DNA of 64,000 nucleotides, taken from Polynucleobacter paludilacus (GTDB lineage: Bacteria; Pseudomonadota; Gammaproteobacteria; Burkholderiales; Burkholderiaceae). The notes beneath the pieces were generated by a model. It was not told the DNA's origin and did no database searches. It saw nothing but the letters and a program-made list of their open reading frames with translations. The number at the start of each line of letters is the position of its first letter. The first letter of the stretch is position 1. The position numbers were made by a program, and so were the translations under genes. Shown one piece after another: positions 7,726 through 15,896 of the stretch. The stretch is taken from the NCBI RefSeq assembly GCF_018687595.1, contig NZ_CP061298.1, positions 372,001-436,000 on the forward strand, written 5' to 3'.

Positions 7726-8298
7726 GTGATCATAAAAATTAACAAAACTATTCGCAAGTCAATTGATACTCTGATCGACATTGCTGCACATTCTTCGTTC
7801 ATGCAGCCTGTGCAAGCTAGTGAAATTGGCAAAAGACTGCATATTTCTAAAAGTCGCCTTGAAGTCTTTTTGGCAAACTTAAAGTCTGCTGGTTTGGTTC
7901 TGTCCGTAAAAGGTCGGGGAGGGGGTTATCTTCTCCCAGAAAAGCTTGCAACTCTCCCCATGGATGATTTAATGCAAAGATTGAAAAATCTCAATTATGG
8001 GAAGTCAAAGATTTCTGAGCTTACGAATGACGTTTTAGTGAGTATCGAAAAATATATTCAGGAATGTTTGGCCAGAATATCTTTCGAAGCTTCTATTCAG
8101 AAAGCGGTTCCGGACTTCAACGAAATTACTGAGGCCCCAAAGTTACAGAAGATAGCAGTCACTAAGCAGAGTAGACCACGCCAATCTCAGCCTAAAGCCC
8201 AAGAAAGTGGAATTGCATTTGCAACTCAACCTGAATCTCAAGTCAGGGGCCCGAACTCTGTCTTTAGTTTTGGTCAATACCTGTTGAATGGTCATTGA
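7726..8298 (+). CDS. Rrf2-like winged-helix transcriptional regulator
   Basis: The first 85 residues fit the Rrf2 fold: an N-terminal helix with IDTLIDIAAHS, a helix-turn-helix (ASEIGKRLHISKSRLEVFLANLKSAGLV) and a wing with GRGGGYLL. The C-terminal half is Gln/Ser/Pro-rich and looks disordered. The three closely spaced cysteines that bind the Fe-S cluster in IscR/NsrR are absent, and only one Cys is seen (near residue 110), so it is not a canonical cluster sensor. The start is GTG at 7726; no nearby ATG gives the conserved N-terminus. The next gene begins 6 bases after the stop, so the two are probably co-transcribed. Targets are unknown. Confidence 0.75.
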   Translation: MIIKINKTIRKSIDTLIDIAAHSSFMQPVQASEIGKRLHISKSRLEVFLANLKSAGLVLSVKGRGGGYLLPEKLATLPMDDLMQRLKNLNYGKSKISELTNDVLVSIEKYIQECLARISFEASIQKAVPDFNEITEAPKLQKIAVTKQSRPRQSQPKAQESGIAFATQPESQVRGPNSVFSFGQYLLNGH

Positions 8299-8304
8299 GT
8301 CGTG

Positions 8305-9702
8305 ATGGGAAGCGGTAAATCGTATCCAGCGCTAGCCTTTGTGGATATTGAAACTACGGGCTCCAATTTCGAGCGAGACCGCATTACTGAGATTGCCGTC
8401 AAAACACTTTATGAGGATCGCATCGAAGTTTGGGAAAGCCTGCTTAATCCACAAGTATTTATACCGAATAATATCCAGCAGCTCACGGGGATTTCTCCGC
8501 AGATGGTTCAGAATCAACCAGAGTTTTCAGAGCTGGCTAAAGAGATCTATAGTCAACTCGAGGATAAGATTTTTGTGGCACACAATGCCCGTTTTGATTA
8601 TGGTTTCATCAAAGCCTCATTCAAAAGAATCGGAATCGATTTCAAGCCCAGGGTGCTCTGCACTGTTAAGCTCTCTAGACATCTCTTTCCTGAGCAAAAA
8701 AGACATAATCTAGATACGCTCATTCAGGTGCATGACCTCAAAGTGAGCTCGCGACATCGGGCCTTAGGTGATGCAGAGCTATTACATCAGTTTTGGCAGG
8801 TTTGTGAAGCTAGATTTGGCAAGGAAAAATTACTCGGCGCGATTGATGTATTGACCGCAAATGCGAGCTTGCCAAGCCATATTGATAAAGAATTAATTAA
8901 TCAAATTCCGGATAAGCCGGGTGTTTATATTTTTTATGCAGAAAATAAAGCCCCTCTATATATTGGTAAAAGTATCAATATGCGTACTCGGGTATTGAGT
9001 CATTTTCATAGCAACCTTACGAATCGTAAAGAGATGAAGCTGGCTTTGCAGGTGAAAGATATTGACTGGATTGAAACTAGCGGAGAAATGGGAGCCTTGC
9101 TACTGGAGTCTCAACTGATTAAGGAGCGACTTCCTGCTCTAAATATCAAATTAAGGCGCTCTAAGGATTTATGCGCTTGGCAATTGCAGGATCATGATGG
9201 GGTCATGACCCCCGTCTTGGTCAGCCATCGCGATCTACAACCAGGTGTTCAAGAAAATCTATACGGACTCTTTTGCAGCAAGAGAGAAGCGCATCAATGT
9301 CTTCAGTCCTTAGCCAAGCGCCATCGGCTCTGTGAGCTTACGCTGGGACTAGAAAAGTCAGCCGTTAAAAAAGCTTGCTTTGGATACCATGTAAAGCAAT
9401 GCAACGGGGTCTGTGTGGGACAAGAAGAGGTCAAACTTCATAATCTGCGACTCATGACTGCCCTTGAGGCCTTTAAAGTGAAGATATGGCCCTATCCTGG
9501 CCCAATCGCCATTGTGGAGGGAGAGGCAATGCACGTGGTAGATCGTTGGTGTTACTTGGGCTCCGCAATGAATGAGGCTGAGCTCTACGAGTTAGCAACT
9601 GAGGGTGAAGCGGAGTTTGATTTGGATATCTATAAGATTCTAAAAAAACAGCTGAGCTCCATCCCGAATCGCCAGATTGTTTCCTTGGCACGTACGCAAT
9701 GA
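8305..9702 (+). CDS. DEDDh exonuclease fused to a UvrC-type GIY-YIG nuclease
   Basis: A 465-residue two-nuclease fusion. Residues about 10-170 form a DnaQ-like exonuclease: FVDIETTG (Exo I), a VAHNARFDYGF segment (Exo II) and HRALGDAE (Exo III). Residues about 205-280 form a GIY-YIG domain like the UvrC N-terminus: PGVYIFY, LYIGKS and a downstream Glu in GEMGALLLE. The C-terminal part has the conserved Cys cluster (CFGYHVKQCNGVC) typical of UvrC/Cho relatives. Such fusions are known in proteobacteria and actinobacteria as putative repair nucleases. A GTG at 8302 directly before the ATG is an equal start option. It follows the Rrf2-like gene closely. Confidence 0.85.
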   Translation: MGSGKSYPALAFVDIETTGSNFERDRITEIAVKTLYEDRIEVWESLLNPQVFIPNNIQQLTGISPQMVQNQPEFSELAKEIYSQLEDKIFVAHNARFDYGFIKASFKRIGIDFKPRVLCTVKLSRHLFPEQKRHNLDTLIQVHDLKVSSRHRALGDAELLHQFWQVCEARFGKEKLLGAIDVLTANASLPSHIDKELINQIPDKPGVYIFYAENKAPLYIGKSINMRTRVLSHFHSNLTNRKEMKLALQVKDIDWIETSGEMGALLLESQLIKERLPALNIKLRRSKDLCAWQLQDHDGVMTPVLVSHRDLQPGVQENLYGLFCSKREAHQCLQSLAKRHRLCELTLGLEKSAVKKACFGYHVKQCNGVCVGQEEVKLHNLRLMTALEAFKVKIWPYPGPIAIVEGEAMHVVDRWCYLGSAMNEAELYELATEGEAEFDLDIYKILKKQLSSIPNRQIVSLARTQ

Positions 9703-9794
9703 AAATAACATTTAATCTATTGGGTATCTTGATCTCTAAATTGAAGATGTTCTTCGATGATGTATTGAGCTTGATTCGTTCTAATCTACGCTAA
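9699..9794 (+). CDS. Possible 31-residue peptide coupled to the nuclease gene
   Basis: An ATG overlaps the nuclease stop codon as ATGA, and the frame stays open for 31 codons, ending two bases before the next gene's ATG. The peptide is hydrophobic with an amphipathic character and a basic end (IRSNLR). There is no independent ribosome binding site, so it would depend on translational coupling. It could equally be a chance frame filling the spacer. Confidence 0.25.
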   Translation: MKITFNLLGILISKLKMFFDDVLSLIRSNLR

Positions 9795-9796
9795 AC

Positions 9797-10063
9797 ATGA
9801 AATCGATCAATCACGCCTTAAGCCCTGAAGACCTATCCCGCGTAATAGAGATGGCCTGGGAGGATAGAACTCCTTTTGCTGCGATTGAGCAATCCTTCGG
9901 CTTATCCGAGTCACAAGTCATTGTTCTCATGCGCAAATCTTTGAAAAGGACTTCATTTAAGATTTGGCGAGAGCGCGTTTCGGGTCGAGCAACTAAGCAT
10001 CAGGCTTTGCGCAGCAAGCTGGTTACAAGAGCATATTGCCCCACTCAATACAAGCAAAAGTGA
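9797..10063 (+). CDS. TIGR03643 / DUF2805 family protein
   Basis: An 88-residue basic protein with the pattern of the TIGR03643 family: an acidic N-terminal helix (EDLSRVIEMAWEDRTPFAAIE), a helix-turn-helix-like segment (FGLSESQVIVLMRKSLK) and the conserved FKIWRERVSGRATKH stretch. Function is unknown; the helix-turn-helix look suggests nucleic-acid binding. It lies on the same strand 94 bases after the fusion nuclease and may be part of that transcript. Confidence 0.8.
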   Translation: MKSINHALSPEDLSRVIEMAWEDRTPFAAIEQSFGLSESQVIVLMRKSLKRTSFKIWRERVSGRATKHQALRSKLVTRAYCPTQYKQK

Positions 10064-10077
10064 GTCACTAGAAAATG

Positions 10078-10773
10078 CTACCAGGGAAGCTTTTCACCTG
10101 AATAGCTCAAGAAAGAACCGCTGTCGCTTTTCTCAAGAGCTAAAAGAACATTCAACATATCGCTAGCAGCCTCCAGCGCAGGTCTTCCCTTTACTTCGCC
10201 ACCAAAAGGTTTTGATAGTCGGGACTGCACTGTGCCTGGATGCAAAGCAATTAGGGCGGTATTGGGCTTGGTACGTGCCAGTTCAATCGCTGCTGTCTTG
10301 ATGATCATGTTGAGGGCAGCTTTTGAAGCTCGGTAGCTGTACCAGCCACCAAGTCGATTGTCTTCAATGCTTCCGACCTTAGCTGAAAGTGTCGCCATCA
10401 CGCTGTGCTGCGGATCTAACAGTTTGACAAAGTGTTTCAGAGTGAGGGCCGGACCAACCGTATTGGTATTGAGAAGGGTGCTGAAGCTATCAGCAGTGAG
10501 ATCGTCTAAGCGTTTTTCTGGGCTAAAGTGCTCGCCATGTAAAACACCGATGCTATTAATAATCAACTGAAAAGGTCCTTGGGAAGCAAGCCCATTTGCG
10601 GCATCAGCAATTGAATCTACATCCTGATAGTTGATTGATGGGAGCGACTGGCGGTGGATGCCAATCACTTTTTCGCACAGAGGGTGATTCTGTAATAGAT
10701 CCATCAATGCAGAACCAATCGATCCTGAAGAGCCGATGACCAGCGCGTTAAAGGGGTGATTGAGTATTGGCAT
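10078..10773 (-). CDS. Short-chain dehydrogenase/reductase (CsgA-like)
   Basis: A 231-residue Rossmann-fold oxidoreductase. The cofactor motif is GSSGSIG (residues 14-20), the NNAG-equivalent is NSIG (near 73-76), and the catalytic YxxxK is in YSYRASK (near residue 145) with an upstream Ser in the SAKVGS segment. The overall layout resembles the CsgA/C-factor-like branch of SDRs. The substrate is unknown. It is convergent with the TIGR03643 gene and divergent from the DCC gene, so it is probably monocistronic. Confidence 0.85.
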   Translation of the reverse strand: MPILNHPFNALVIGSSGSIGSALMDLLQNHPLCEKVIGIHRQSLPSINYQDVDSIADAANGLASQGPFQLIINSIGVLHGEHFSPEKRLDDLTADSFSTLLNTNTVGPALTLKHFVKLLDPQHSVMATLSAKVGSIEDNRLGGWYSYRASKAALNMIIKTAAIELARTKPNTALIALHPGTVQSRLSKPFGGEVKGRPALEAASDMLNVLLALEKSDSGSFLSYSGEKLPW

Positions 10774-10839
10774 GAATCCTTAATGGTAGCAATGGGGGTG
10801 GTCAGCAGGCTTTATTAATAAGCCTTAATATAGGCTCAA

Positions 10840-11241
10840 ATGATTCAGCTTGAAAAACTCACCTTATTTTATGATGGCACTTGTCCCCTGTGTCAGGCCG
10901 AGATCCTATTTTTAAGTAAACGTAATCAAGCAGGCCTATTGTCTTTTGTAGATATCAATTCACGACAGTATGACCCAAGTCAAGTTGGCGTTTCATGCGA
11001 TATAGCTTTGGCCTCGATGTATGCCCAATACGAGAGTGGCAAACTCATCAATGGTGTTGAGGTCTTCTTGCAGGCTTACAAAAGAGCGAACTTACCTGTG
11101 CTGGTATGGCTATTCTCGCGACCTTATTTAAGACCCATCTTTAATGGGAGTTACCAACTATTTGCTCGCTTTCGTCATCCCATCTCTAGGACTATCGGCC
11201 CTATGGCTCTTCGGCTTGCAACAAGCTCACAAGGTAAATAA
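10840..11241 (+). CDS. DCC-type thiol-disulfide oxidoreductase family protein (DUF393)
   Basis: A 133-residue protein with the family signature YDGTCPLCQAEI near the N-terminus, where the CxxC (Cys15/Cys18) is the putative redox pair. The rest follows the DUF393 pattern: FVDINS, a GVEVFLQAYK segment and a C-terminal amphipathic or weakly hydrophobic part. Disulfide activity is inferred from the motif and has not been shown for most members. The small Cys-rich gene starts 3 bases downstream, which suggests a functional pair. Confidence 0.85.
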   Translation: MIQLEKLTLFYDGTCPLCQAEILFLSKRNQAGLLSFVDINSRQYDPSQVGVSCDIALASMYAQYESGKLINGVEVFLQAYKRANLPVLVWLFSRPYLRPIFNGSYQLFARFRHPISRTIGPMALRLATSSQGK

Positions 11242-11244
11242 GAA

Positions 11245-11433
11245 ATGAGTAATCCAGATCATCGATGCTGTGGATCAGGCGTTTGTATCATTAATCAGCA
11301 GGGTGAGTGCTGGTGTGGCCAAGTTTGGAATGGCAGCAAGATGGCTCCACCAAGCTTCACGCCACCTGGAATCAATGCTGAGAATAGCGACCCCTCACCA
11401 TCCAAAGAGGATGAACTAAAGCCAAAAGAATAA
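11245..11433 (+). CDS. Small cysteine-rich protein next to the DCC gene
   Basis: A 62-residue protein with five cysteines in its first 24 residues (RCCGSGVC, then CWCGQ) and a Pro/Ser/Lys-rich acidic tail with no structure apparent. The cysteine spacing suggests zinc or Fe-S binding (inference). I cannot name the family. It starts 3 bases after the DCC gene's stop, without an obvious ribosome binding site of its own, so translational coupling is likely. Confidence 0.6.
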   Translation: MSNPDHRCCGSGVCIINQQGECWCGQVWNGSKMAPPSFTPPGINAENSDPSPSKEDELKPKE

Positions 11434-11478
11434 AACAAGAAAAAAGCCTTATGAACATTACGCCTTCAAGATTTGATT

Positions 11479-12234
11479 ATGGTTTTTACTAGATGTTACT
11501 CAACTTATTATTGGCTTTTTAGTCTTCTATTGGCTCTGGCAAGTTTCAGTGCTATGGCTGCACCTTTTGAAATCAAAGTGCATGATGAGCTGATTGCGGA
11601 ATATCAAGACTCTGCCTATGAAGTCGAGACAAATTTATTTCAAGCTCCAGCATCGCAGGGTCTAAAAACCGATGTATTCCAGACGCGGCTTGAGTATGGG
11701 TATGGAATTGCTCGTGATAGTGAAGTTGGCGCCAATATCTATCTCAGCAATTACAACGGGGTCAGTTACGTCAATGGTGGAAAGATCAGCTATATGTATA
11801 TCCCAACCCACGATGAAGAGGGGCTATGGCATTACGGTGTCAAAAATGAAATCAATTACATCAAGGATGTGGGTGGTACTGAAACTACCTTCTATGAATT
11901 CACTCCCATCTTGGCTCTGCAGCTGCAAGACTGGCGCTTTACTATTAACCCCAGCTTGGATGTCACTCTCAATAACAATATCTCGGCTGTATTTTCACCA
12001 TCAGCTAAAGTGGCTTATGGATTAACGCATGCGCTTGATGTAGGCATGGAGTACTACTCAGATAACTTGCCGAATAAAAGTCTTTACAGCGTCAATCAAC
12101 AGCCTCATACCGCTTATTTGGTTATGGATGCTAAATATGGCAAGTCAGCACTCAACATGGGTGTTGGCAAAGGCGTGACCACTAATAGCGATAACTGGGT
12201 TATTAAACTGATTGCTTCAGTAAGCTTTGATTAG
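11479..12234 (+). CDS. Outer-membrane beta-barrel protein, function unknown
   Basis: A 251-residue protein with a signal peptide (hydrophobic core WLFSLLLALASFSA, cleavage after AMA near residue 28). The mature part is dominated by alternating polar/aromatic strands with many Tyr and Gly, and ends in SVSFD, consistent with a small outer-membrane barrel. No substrate can be inferred. A TTG two codons upstream is an alternative start. A 32-base near-identical relic of its 5' part lies at 5870-5901, which shows this gene or a paralogue was once at two places. Confidence 0.6.
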   Translation: MVFTRCYSTYYWLFSLLLALASFSAMAAPFEIKVHDELIAEYQDSAYEVETNLFQAPASQGLKTDVFQTRLEYGYGIARDSEVGANIYLSNYNGVSYVNGGKISYMYIPTHDEEGLWHYGVKNEINYIKDVGGTETTFYEFTPILALQLQDWRFTINPSLDVTLNNNISAVFSPSAKVAYGLTHALDVGMEYYSDNLPNKSLYSVNQQPHTAYLVMDAKYGKSALNMGVGKGVTTNSDNWVIKLIASVSFD

Positions 12235-12351
12235 GGGATGGCAGCCTCCCAGATTAGTTTTGATAGTATTTTTTGGGAAGCTTTACTTCTGGTTAATATT
12301 TGCCCCATGAAAATTATTTAATCATTAAACTTGTTTTTTTAAAGGCCTTGT

Positions 12352-12903
12352 ATGGAAAAAATGCATTTCACCAGAATGGACCAAGGGACTCCGGCTGATT
12401 TTGAAGTGATGAAAGCGGTGCATGAGCGCACATTGGCAGCTTTGCCAGACAAGCTCTATGCACTCTTGGAGAATCTTGCTAAAGATACAGCCTACAACAT
12501 CACTCGGAAAGAGCATTCTCTGCAGGCCGCTACTCGGGCGCTACGGGATGGCAAAGATGAAGAGTACGTTGTTGTGACCTTGTTTCATGATATTGCTGAG
12601 CCCTTAGGGCCCTTTAATCATGGTGAAGTCATTGCATCCATATTGCATCCTTTTATTTCTAGAAATAATTATTGGATGCTAGTTCAGCATGGTTTATTTC
12701 AAGCCTATTTTTATGGTGACAAGATTGGTGTAGATCCAAATGCGCGAGATCAGTTCAAATCAGATCCGGCATACGAGCAAACAGTAGAGTTTTGCGCCAA
12801 GTATGATGAAATCTCATTCGATCCTAGCTACAAAAGTGAGCCTTTATTGACATTTGATCCCATGGTGAGAAGAGTGCTCCAGAAGCAATGGGTTGCCCCA
12901 TAA
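12352..12903 (+). CDS. HD-domain protein with diiron-oxygenase-like ligand spacing
   Basis: A 183-residue HD-fold protein. Candidate metal ligands are His55, His79-Asp80, His99, His113 and Asp152. That set (one early His, HD pair, two more His, late Asp) resembles the mixed-valence diiron oxygenases PhnZ and MIOX more than nucleotide phosphohydrolases, although the later spacings are shorter. The substrate is unknown and no phosphonate genes are nearby. Upstream is the barrel protein gene with a 117-base gap. A plain phosphohydrolase remains possible. Confidence 0.6.
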   Translation: MEKMHFTRMDQGTPADFEVMKAVHERTLAALPDKLYALLENLAKDTAYNITRKEHSLQAATRALRDGKDEEYVVVTLFHDIAEPLGPFNHGEVIASILHPFISRNNYWMLVQHGLFQAYFYGDKIGVDPNARDQFKSDPAYEQTVEFCAKYDEISFDPSYKSEPLLTFDPMVRRVLQKQWVAP

Positions 12904-13093
12904 ATTTTGAAGATAAGAAAGCAAAAGCCCAAAGGTCGCCTCTCAATTACTGGTAGGTCAGCTAAGCCGATAAAATGGTATTGCCACCTCTTAAATTGCT
13001 GTTGTTATTGAGCGCTATTATTTGTTACCAAAAAGGCTGTAAAACAAGTTGATGATGATCTGCCGATGCTCTTCTGTACCCATTAATTCGCTC

Positions 13094-13423
13094 TCATCGA
13101 TATAGGGCTGCCTCACCGCTTTCGAATTGATAAGCATGAGAAAACGTACCGAAATCGCCAGACGTAAAGCTGAATACTTTCAGAACATGTCTGCCCGCTG
13201 AAATATTGACCTGACAGCTATCACCGTTTGGAATAGCACATACATCAGTTTCGCCGATATAAACCCTTGCTTTTCCAATGCTGGTTAGTGACGTATTTTC
13301 TCGGTTAAAAATGAGAGTGACGTCTCCCCCTGGATTCACTAGCGGTGGGACTTGTGCAGGTGTACTTTGGCATCCAGCAATGAGGGCGGAAAAACTAATG
13401 CACAGCAATATTTTGTATGACAT
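13094..13423 (-). CDS. Small lipoprotein, DUF2846-like
   Basis: A 109-residue protein with a lipoprotein signal: the lipobox LIAGC puts the lipidated Cys near residue 17. The mature part has a VTLIFNRE strand, an ARVYIGETDVCAI segment and NISAGRHVLKVF, a beta-sandwich pattern like DUF2846 proteins. The ATG at 13423 is chosen over an upstream in-frame start at 13468 because the signal peptide begins there. It ends early, and a second open frame just beyond the stop continues with protein-like sequence to 13018, so a frameshift is possible. Confidence 0.6.
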   Translation of the reverse strand: MSYKILLCISFSALIAGCQSTPAQVPPLVNPGGDVTLIFNRENTSLTSIGKARVYIGETDVCAIPNGDSCQVNISAGRHVLKVFSFTSGDFGTFSHAYQFESGEAALYR

Positions 13424-13621
13424 ATTTAGCCTAAAAGTGTATTGAATCTTAGGTGAACATTGCCTCAATTTTTGTCTATATCTTGAAAGTAATCGTAGGC
13501 TGGTAGGCCGGGCAAGATTGGCTGCGCTGAAACTGCGTTTTCGAACTCGCTACTAATGCGCTTCATGAGCTAAGATAGCTGTGAATCTGACGTTTTCCTA
13601 CTCAATTTAACTATCTAAACT

Positions 13622-14926
13622 ATGAAATTACTGAACCCATTTCCTTTTTTCGTATTTGGTGTGGTGCTCAGCATTTTTTCTGGTGTTGTATGTGCAGAGC
13701 CACCAGTGCCTCCTTTTTATGCCTCTGTCATGAAAATGACCCCCGAAGGTAAGTTGGGGCAAGTGATCAAGCAAGAGGCGCTAGCAACATCTGTCATGGG
13801 TGCGCAGGCCTGGAGGATTGCCTATATCTCTTCAGATATCTCAGGACGCAAAACTATTGCAACTGGGTTGGTCATTGCGCCAGTAGGGCCGGCTCCTGCA
13901 GGGGGTCGTCCAGTCATGACTTGGGCTCATGGCACAACAGGTTCAGCACAAAATTGTGGACCATCTCAAGTTACTGATCCTGCAGTTCCTTTGAATGAGT
14001 ATTTCTTGGTTGGTGGAAATTCCTGGACCGACTATGGAATTCCGTCTCTAGAAGAGTTTATTAAAGAGGGTTATGTATTGGTTGCCACAGATTATCAAGG
14101 TCTCGGTGGTGGGGGTAGACATCAATATAGTGTTGCAGCAACCAATGGTATGGATGCACTCAATGCAGCCCGTGCTGCAGTTTCCATGAAAGAAACTGGG
14201 GCTAACAAAAAGACTTTGGTTTATGGTTGGTCCCAAGGGGGTGGCGCTGTAATCGCCCTAGCAGGCATGTCTGAATACATTAAACAAACAGGCACGGCAG
14301 CCGATAATCTGGACATGATTGGTTTTGTTGCCTTGGCTCCCCAAGATATTTCTATTCTTGCCCCAGCAGGAAAGCTTGATCAGGCCGCCGCAGATCAATT
14401 CTTCCAAGGTTCGCAAAAGATGTTTTTGGATAATGTTTTTAATTTCACCCATGCAACGATGTATTACTGGGGAACCCAAGCTGCCTTCTCTAATCTCAAG
14501 TTATCTGACATCTTTACAGATGAGGGTGTAAAAGTTGCCAATGAGATCTACAGTAATAAATGTATGCATGCATCAAGCGATACATTCAACTTTAACTATG
14601 GTGGCAGCTACGCAACTTTATTAAAGCAAACTCCTGCTAATACTGTGGCCTGGGCGCAAGCAATGCAAAAGGGCGGTGTTCCGGTAGTAAAACCCGTTGC
14701 ACCTGTTCAAATCTACTTTGGATCAAAAGATACTGCCGTTCCTCCAATGATGCATAAGTTGTATCAAGATCAAATATGCAAGTTAGGCGGTAACGTTGGC
14801 AGAATGCAATTGCCTGGTGAGCAGTCCCACTTCACCACTCCTGGATCGTCTAAGCCGTTTTATTTGGCTTGGGTCAAAGATAGGGTGGCAGGTAAGCCGC
14901 TGGCAAATGCATGTCCTCAAAACTAG
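13622..14926 (+). CDS. Secreted alpha/beta-hydrolase, secretory lipase family
   Basis: A 434-residue hydrolase with an N-terminal signal peptide (cleavage after VCA, about residue 25). The nucleophile elbow GWSQGGG is near residue 205, an oxyanion-region TWAHGTTG is near residue 105, and a late acid and histidine are plausible in the FGSKDTAVP (near 370) and QSHFTTP (near 403) segments. This matches the LIP secretory lipase family (PF03583), which hydrolyses esters outside the cytoplasm. The substrate is unknown. It is followed by an intrinsic terminator, so probably monocistronic. Confidence 0.85.
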   Translation: MKLLNPFPFFVFGVVLSIFSGVVCAEPPVPPFYASVMKMTPEGKLGQVIKQEALATSVMGAQAWRIAYISSDISGRKTIATGLVIAPVGPAPAGGRPVMTWAHGTTGSAQNCGPSQVTDPAVPLNEYFLVGGNSWTDYGIPSLEEFIKEGYVLVATDYQGLGGGGRHQYSVAATNGMDALNAARAAVSMKETGANKKTLVYGWSQGGGAVIALAGMSEYIKQTGTAADNLDMIGFVALAPQDISILAPAGKLDQAAADQFFQGSQKMFLDNVFNFTHATMYYWGTQAAFSNLKLSDIFTDEGVKVANEIYSNKCMHASSDTFNFNYGGSYATLLKQTPANTVAWAQAMQKGGVPVVKPVAPVQIYFGSKDTAVPPMMHKLYQDQICKLGGNVGRMQLPGEQSHFTTPGSSKPFYLAWVKDRVAGKPLANACPQN

Positions 14927-14947
14927 GAACGTCAAAAAAATAGTAAT

Positions 14948-14971
14948 AAAGCCACCTACGGGTGGCTTTTA
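14948..14971. terminator. Intrinsic terminator after the lipase gene
   Basis: AAAGCCACC at 14948-14956 pairs with GGTGGCTTT at 14961-14969 around a TACG loop, followed by TTAT. It belongs to a set of near-identical hairpins in this window. Confidence 0.8.
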
Positions 14972-15016
14972 TATAACTGACGGGTCGCGCGAGACTCGAA
15001 CTATTGACTAATGGAC
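14972..15016 (-). pseudogene. Degenerate 3' half of a tRNA-Lys
   Basis: The stretch aligns without gaps to the 3' half of the intact tRNA-Lys at 16011-16086, exactly 1033 bases away. About 27 of 36 tRNA bases match (GGGTCG, GCGAGA, TCGAACT blocks), and the 8 flanking bases TATAACTG beside the 3' end match perfectly. It lacks the 5' half and an intact acceptor end, so it cannot be a functional tRNA. It may be a relic of an integration site or a tandem duplication. The stretch 15017-15256, up to the csp gene, shows no other gene; it probably holds the csp promoter and a long leader. Confidence 0.7.
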
Positions 15017-15256
15017 TGCCAAGGCGCTTTTACCTGTACCTATGGCTGTTATAAAGGCGATTTATTGGAAAGTAATCTTTTTTGACGAAAGTAGAGTAAA
15101 ATCCATTTAGCGATCTTCAAGCTAATAGTGTTGTTGTACTAGTAATTAATACCGCAGTTCTGCGATAGTTCTTCTTAGCATCTCCCCCGCCATTCTTGAC
15201 TTTCGCCTCATTTGGGGCATTGTCCCTTTTATATTTTTTTTAAGGAATAGTCAGAT

Positions 15257-15460
15257 ATGGCAAACGGAATTGTGAAATGGTTTAACGACGCTAAAGGCTT
15301 CGGCTTTATTACCCCTGAACTCGGTGGCGAAGATTTATTTGCCCATTTTTCAGCAATTAATAGCAGCGGATTTAAATCTTTAGCTGAAGGCCAAAAGGTC
15401 ACTTTTGATATTACTACTGGCCCTAAAGGCAAGTTAGCATCCAATATTCAACCTGTTTAA
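15257..15460 (+). CDS. Cold-shock protein, CspA family
   Basis: A 67-residue single cold-shock domain, the normal length. RNP1 is KGFGFI (residues 13-18) and RNP2 is DLFAHF (residues 27-32). It binds single-stranded RNA and DNA in the cytoplasm as an RNA chaperone. AAGGAATAG precedes the ATG. More than 200 bases upstream are gene-free and may hold a structured leader, as in other csp genes. Downstream is a terminator and then infA. Confidence 0.95.
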   Translation: MANGIVKWFNDAKGFGFITPELGGEDLFAHFSAINSSGFKSLAEGQKVTFDITTGPKGKLASNIQPV

Positions 15461-15500
15461 ATCAGAAGCAAATGCCGGGCAGAAATTATTTGCCTGGTCC

Positions 15501-15528
15501 AAAGCCCAGCATGACTGGGCTTTTTATT
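15501..15528 (+). terminator. Intrinsic terminator between csp and infA
   Basis: AAAGCCCAG and CTGGGCTTT form a 9-bp stem around a 5-base loop, followed by TTATTTTTATT. It should separate the csp transcript from infA, although infA begins only about 20 bases later. Confidence 0.85.
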
Positions 15529-15545
15529 TTTATTAAGGATGTTAA

Positions 15546-15806
15546 ATGACAAAAGAAGCCTTGCTTGAAATGGAAGGTCTTGTTGATGAAATTCTGCCGG
15601 ATTCTCGTTATCGAATAACTTTAGACAATGGCCATAAGCTTATTGCCTATACGGCGGGAAAAATGAAAAAAAATCACATCCGTATATTGGCTGGAGATAA
15701 GGTTTCTTTAGAGGTCTCTCCCTATGACTTGAGTAAAGGTCGTATTACATTTAGACATCTTGAGAAGAGGCAATCGTTTACTAGTGCGCCGTATAGGCGA
15801 CATTGA
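15546..15806 (+). CDS. infA: Translation initiation factor IF-1 (longer infA2-type copy)
   Basis: An 86-residue OB-fold protein. The core pattern ([17 protein letters not shown], then [21 protein letters not shown] and [18 protein letters not shown]) is IF-1, which blocks the ribosomal A site during initiation. It is longer than the usual 72 residues because of a basic C-terminal tail, as in the second IF-1 copy known in Burkholderiales. No ribosomal-protein genes are nearby, so the standard copy is expected elsewhere. Its placement beside csp suggests a role in cold or stress translation (inference). Confidence 0.93.
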   Translation: MTKEALLEMEGLVDEILPDSRYRITLDNGHKLIAYTAGKMKKNHIRILAGDKVSLEVSPYDLSKGRITFRHLEKRQSFTSAPYRRH

Positions 15807-15896
15807 TAACTTTGAGGTTTAAAACTGCAAGTTAAATTAATATTTGCAAATAGTCTCAGGCCCGTGTCGATAGGGCTCAGGTAACCAAGAAATACT

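Noticed and set aside
15081..15110. TTGACG with TAAAAT as csp promoter
   Set aside because: The spacing of about 9 bases is too short; no convincing promoter could be fixed by eye.
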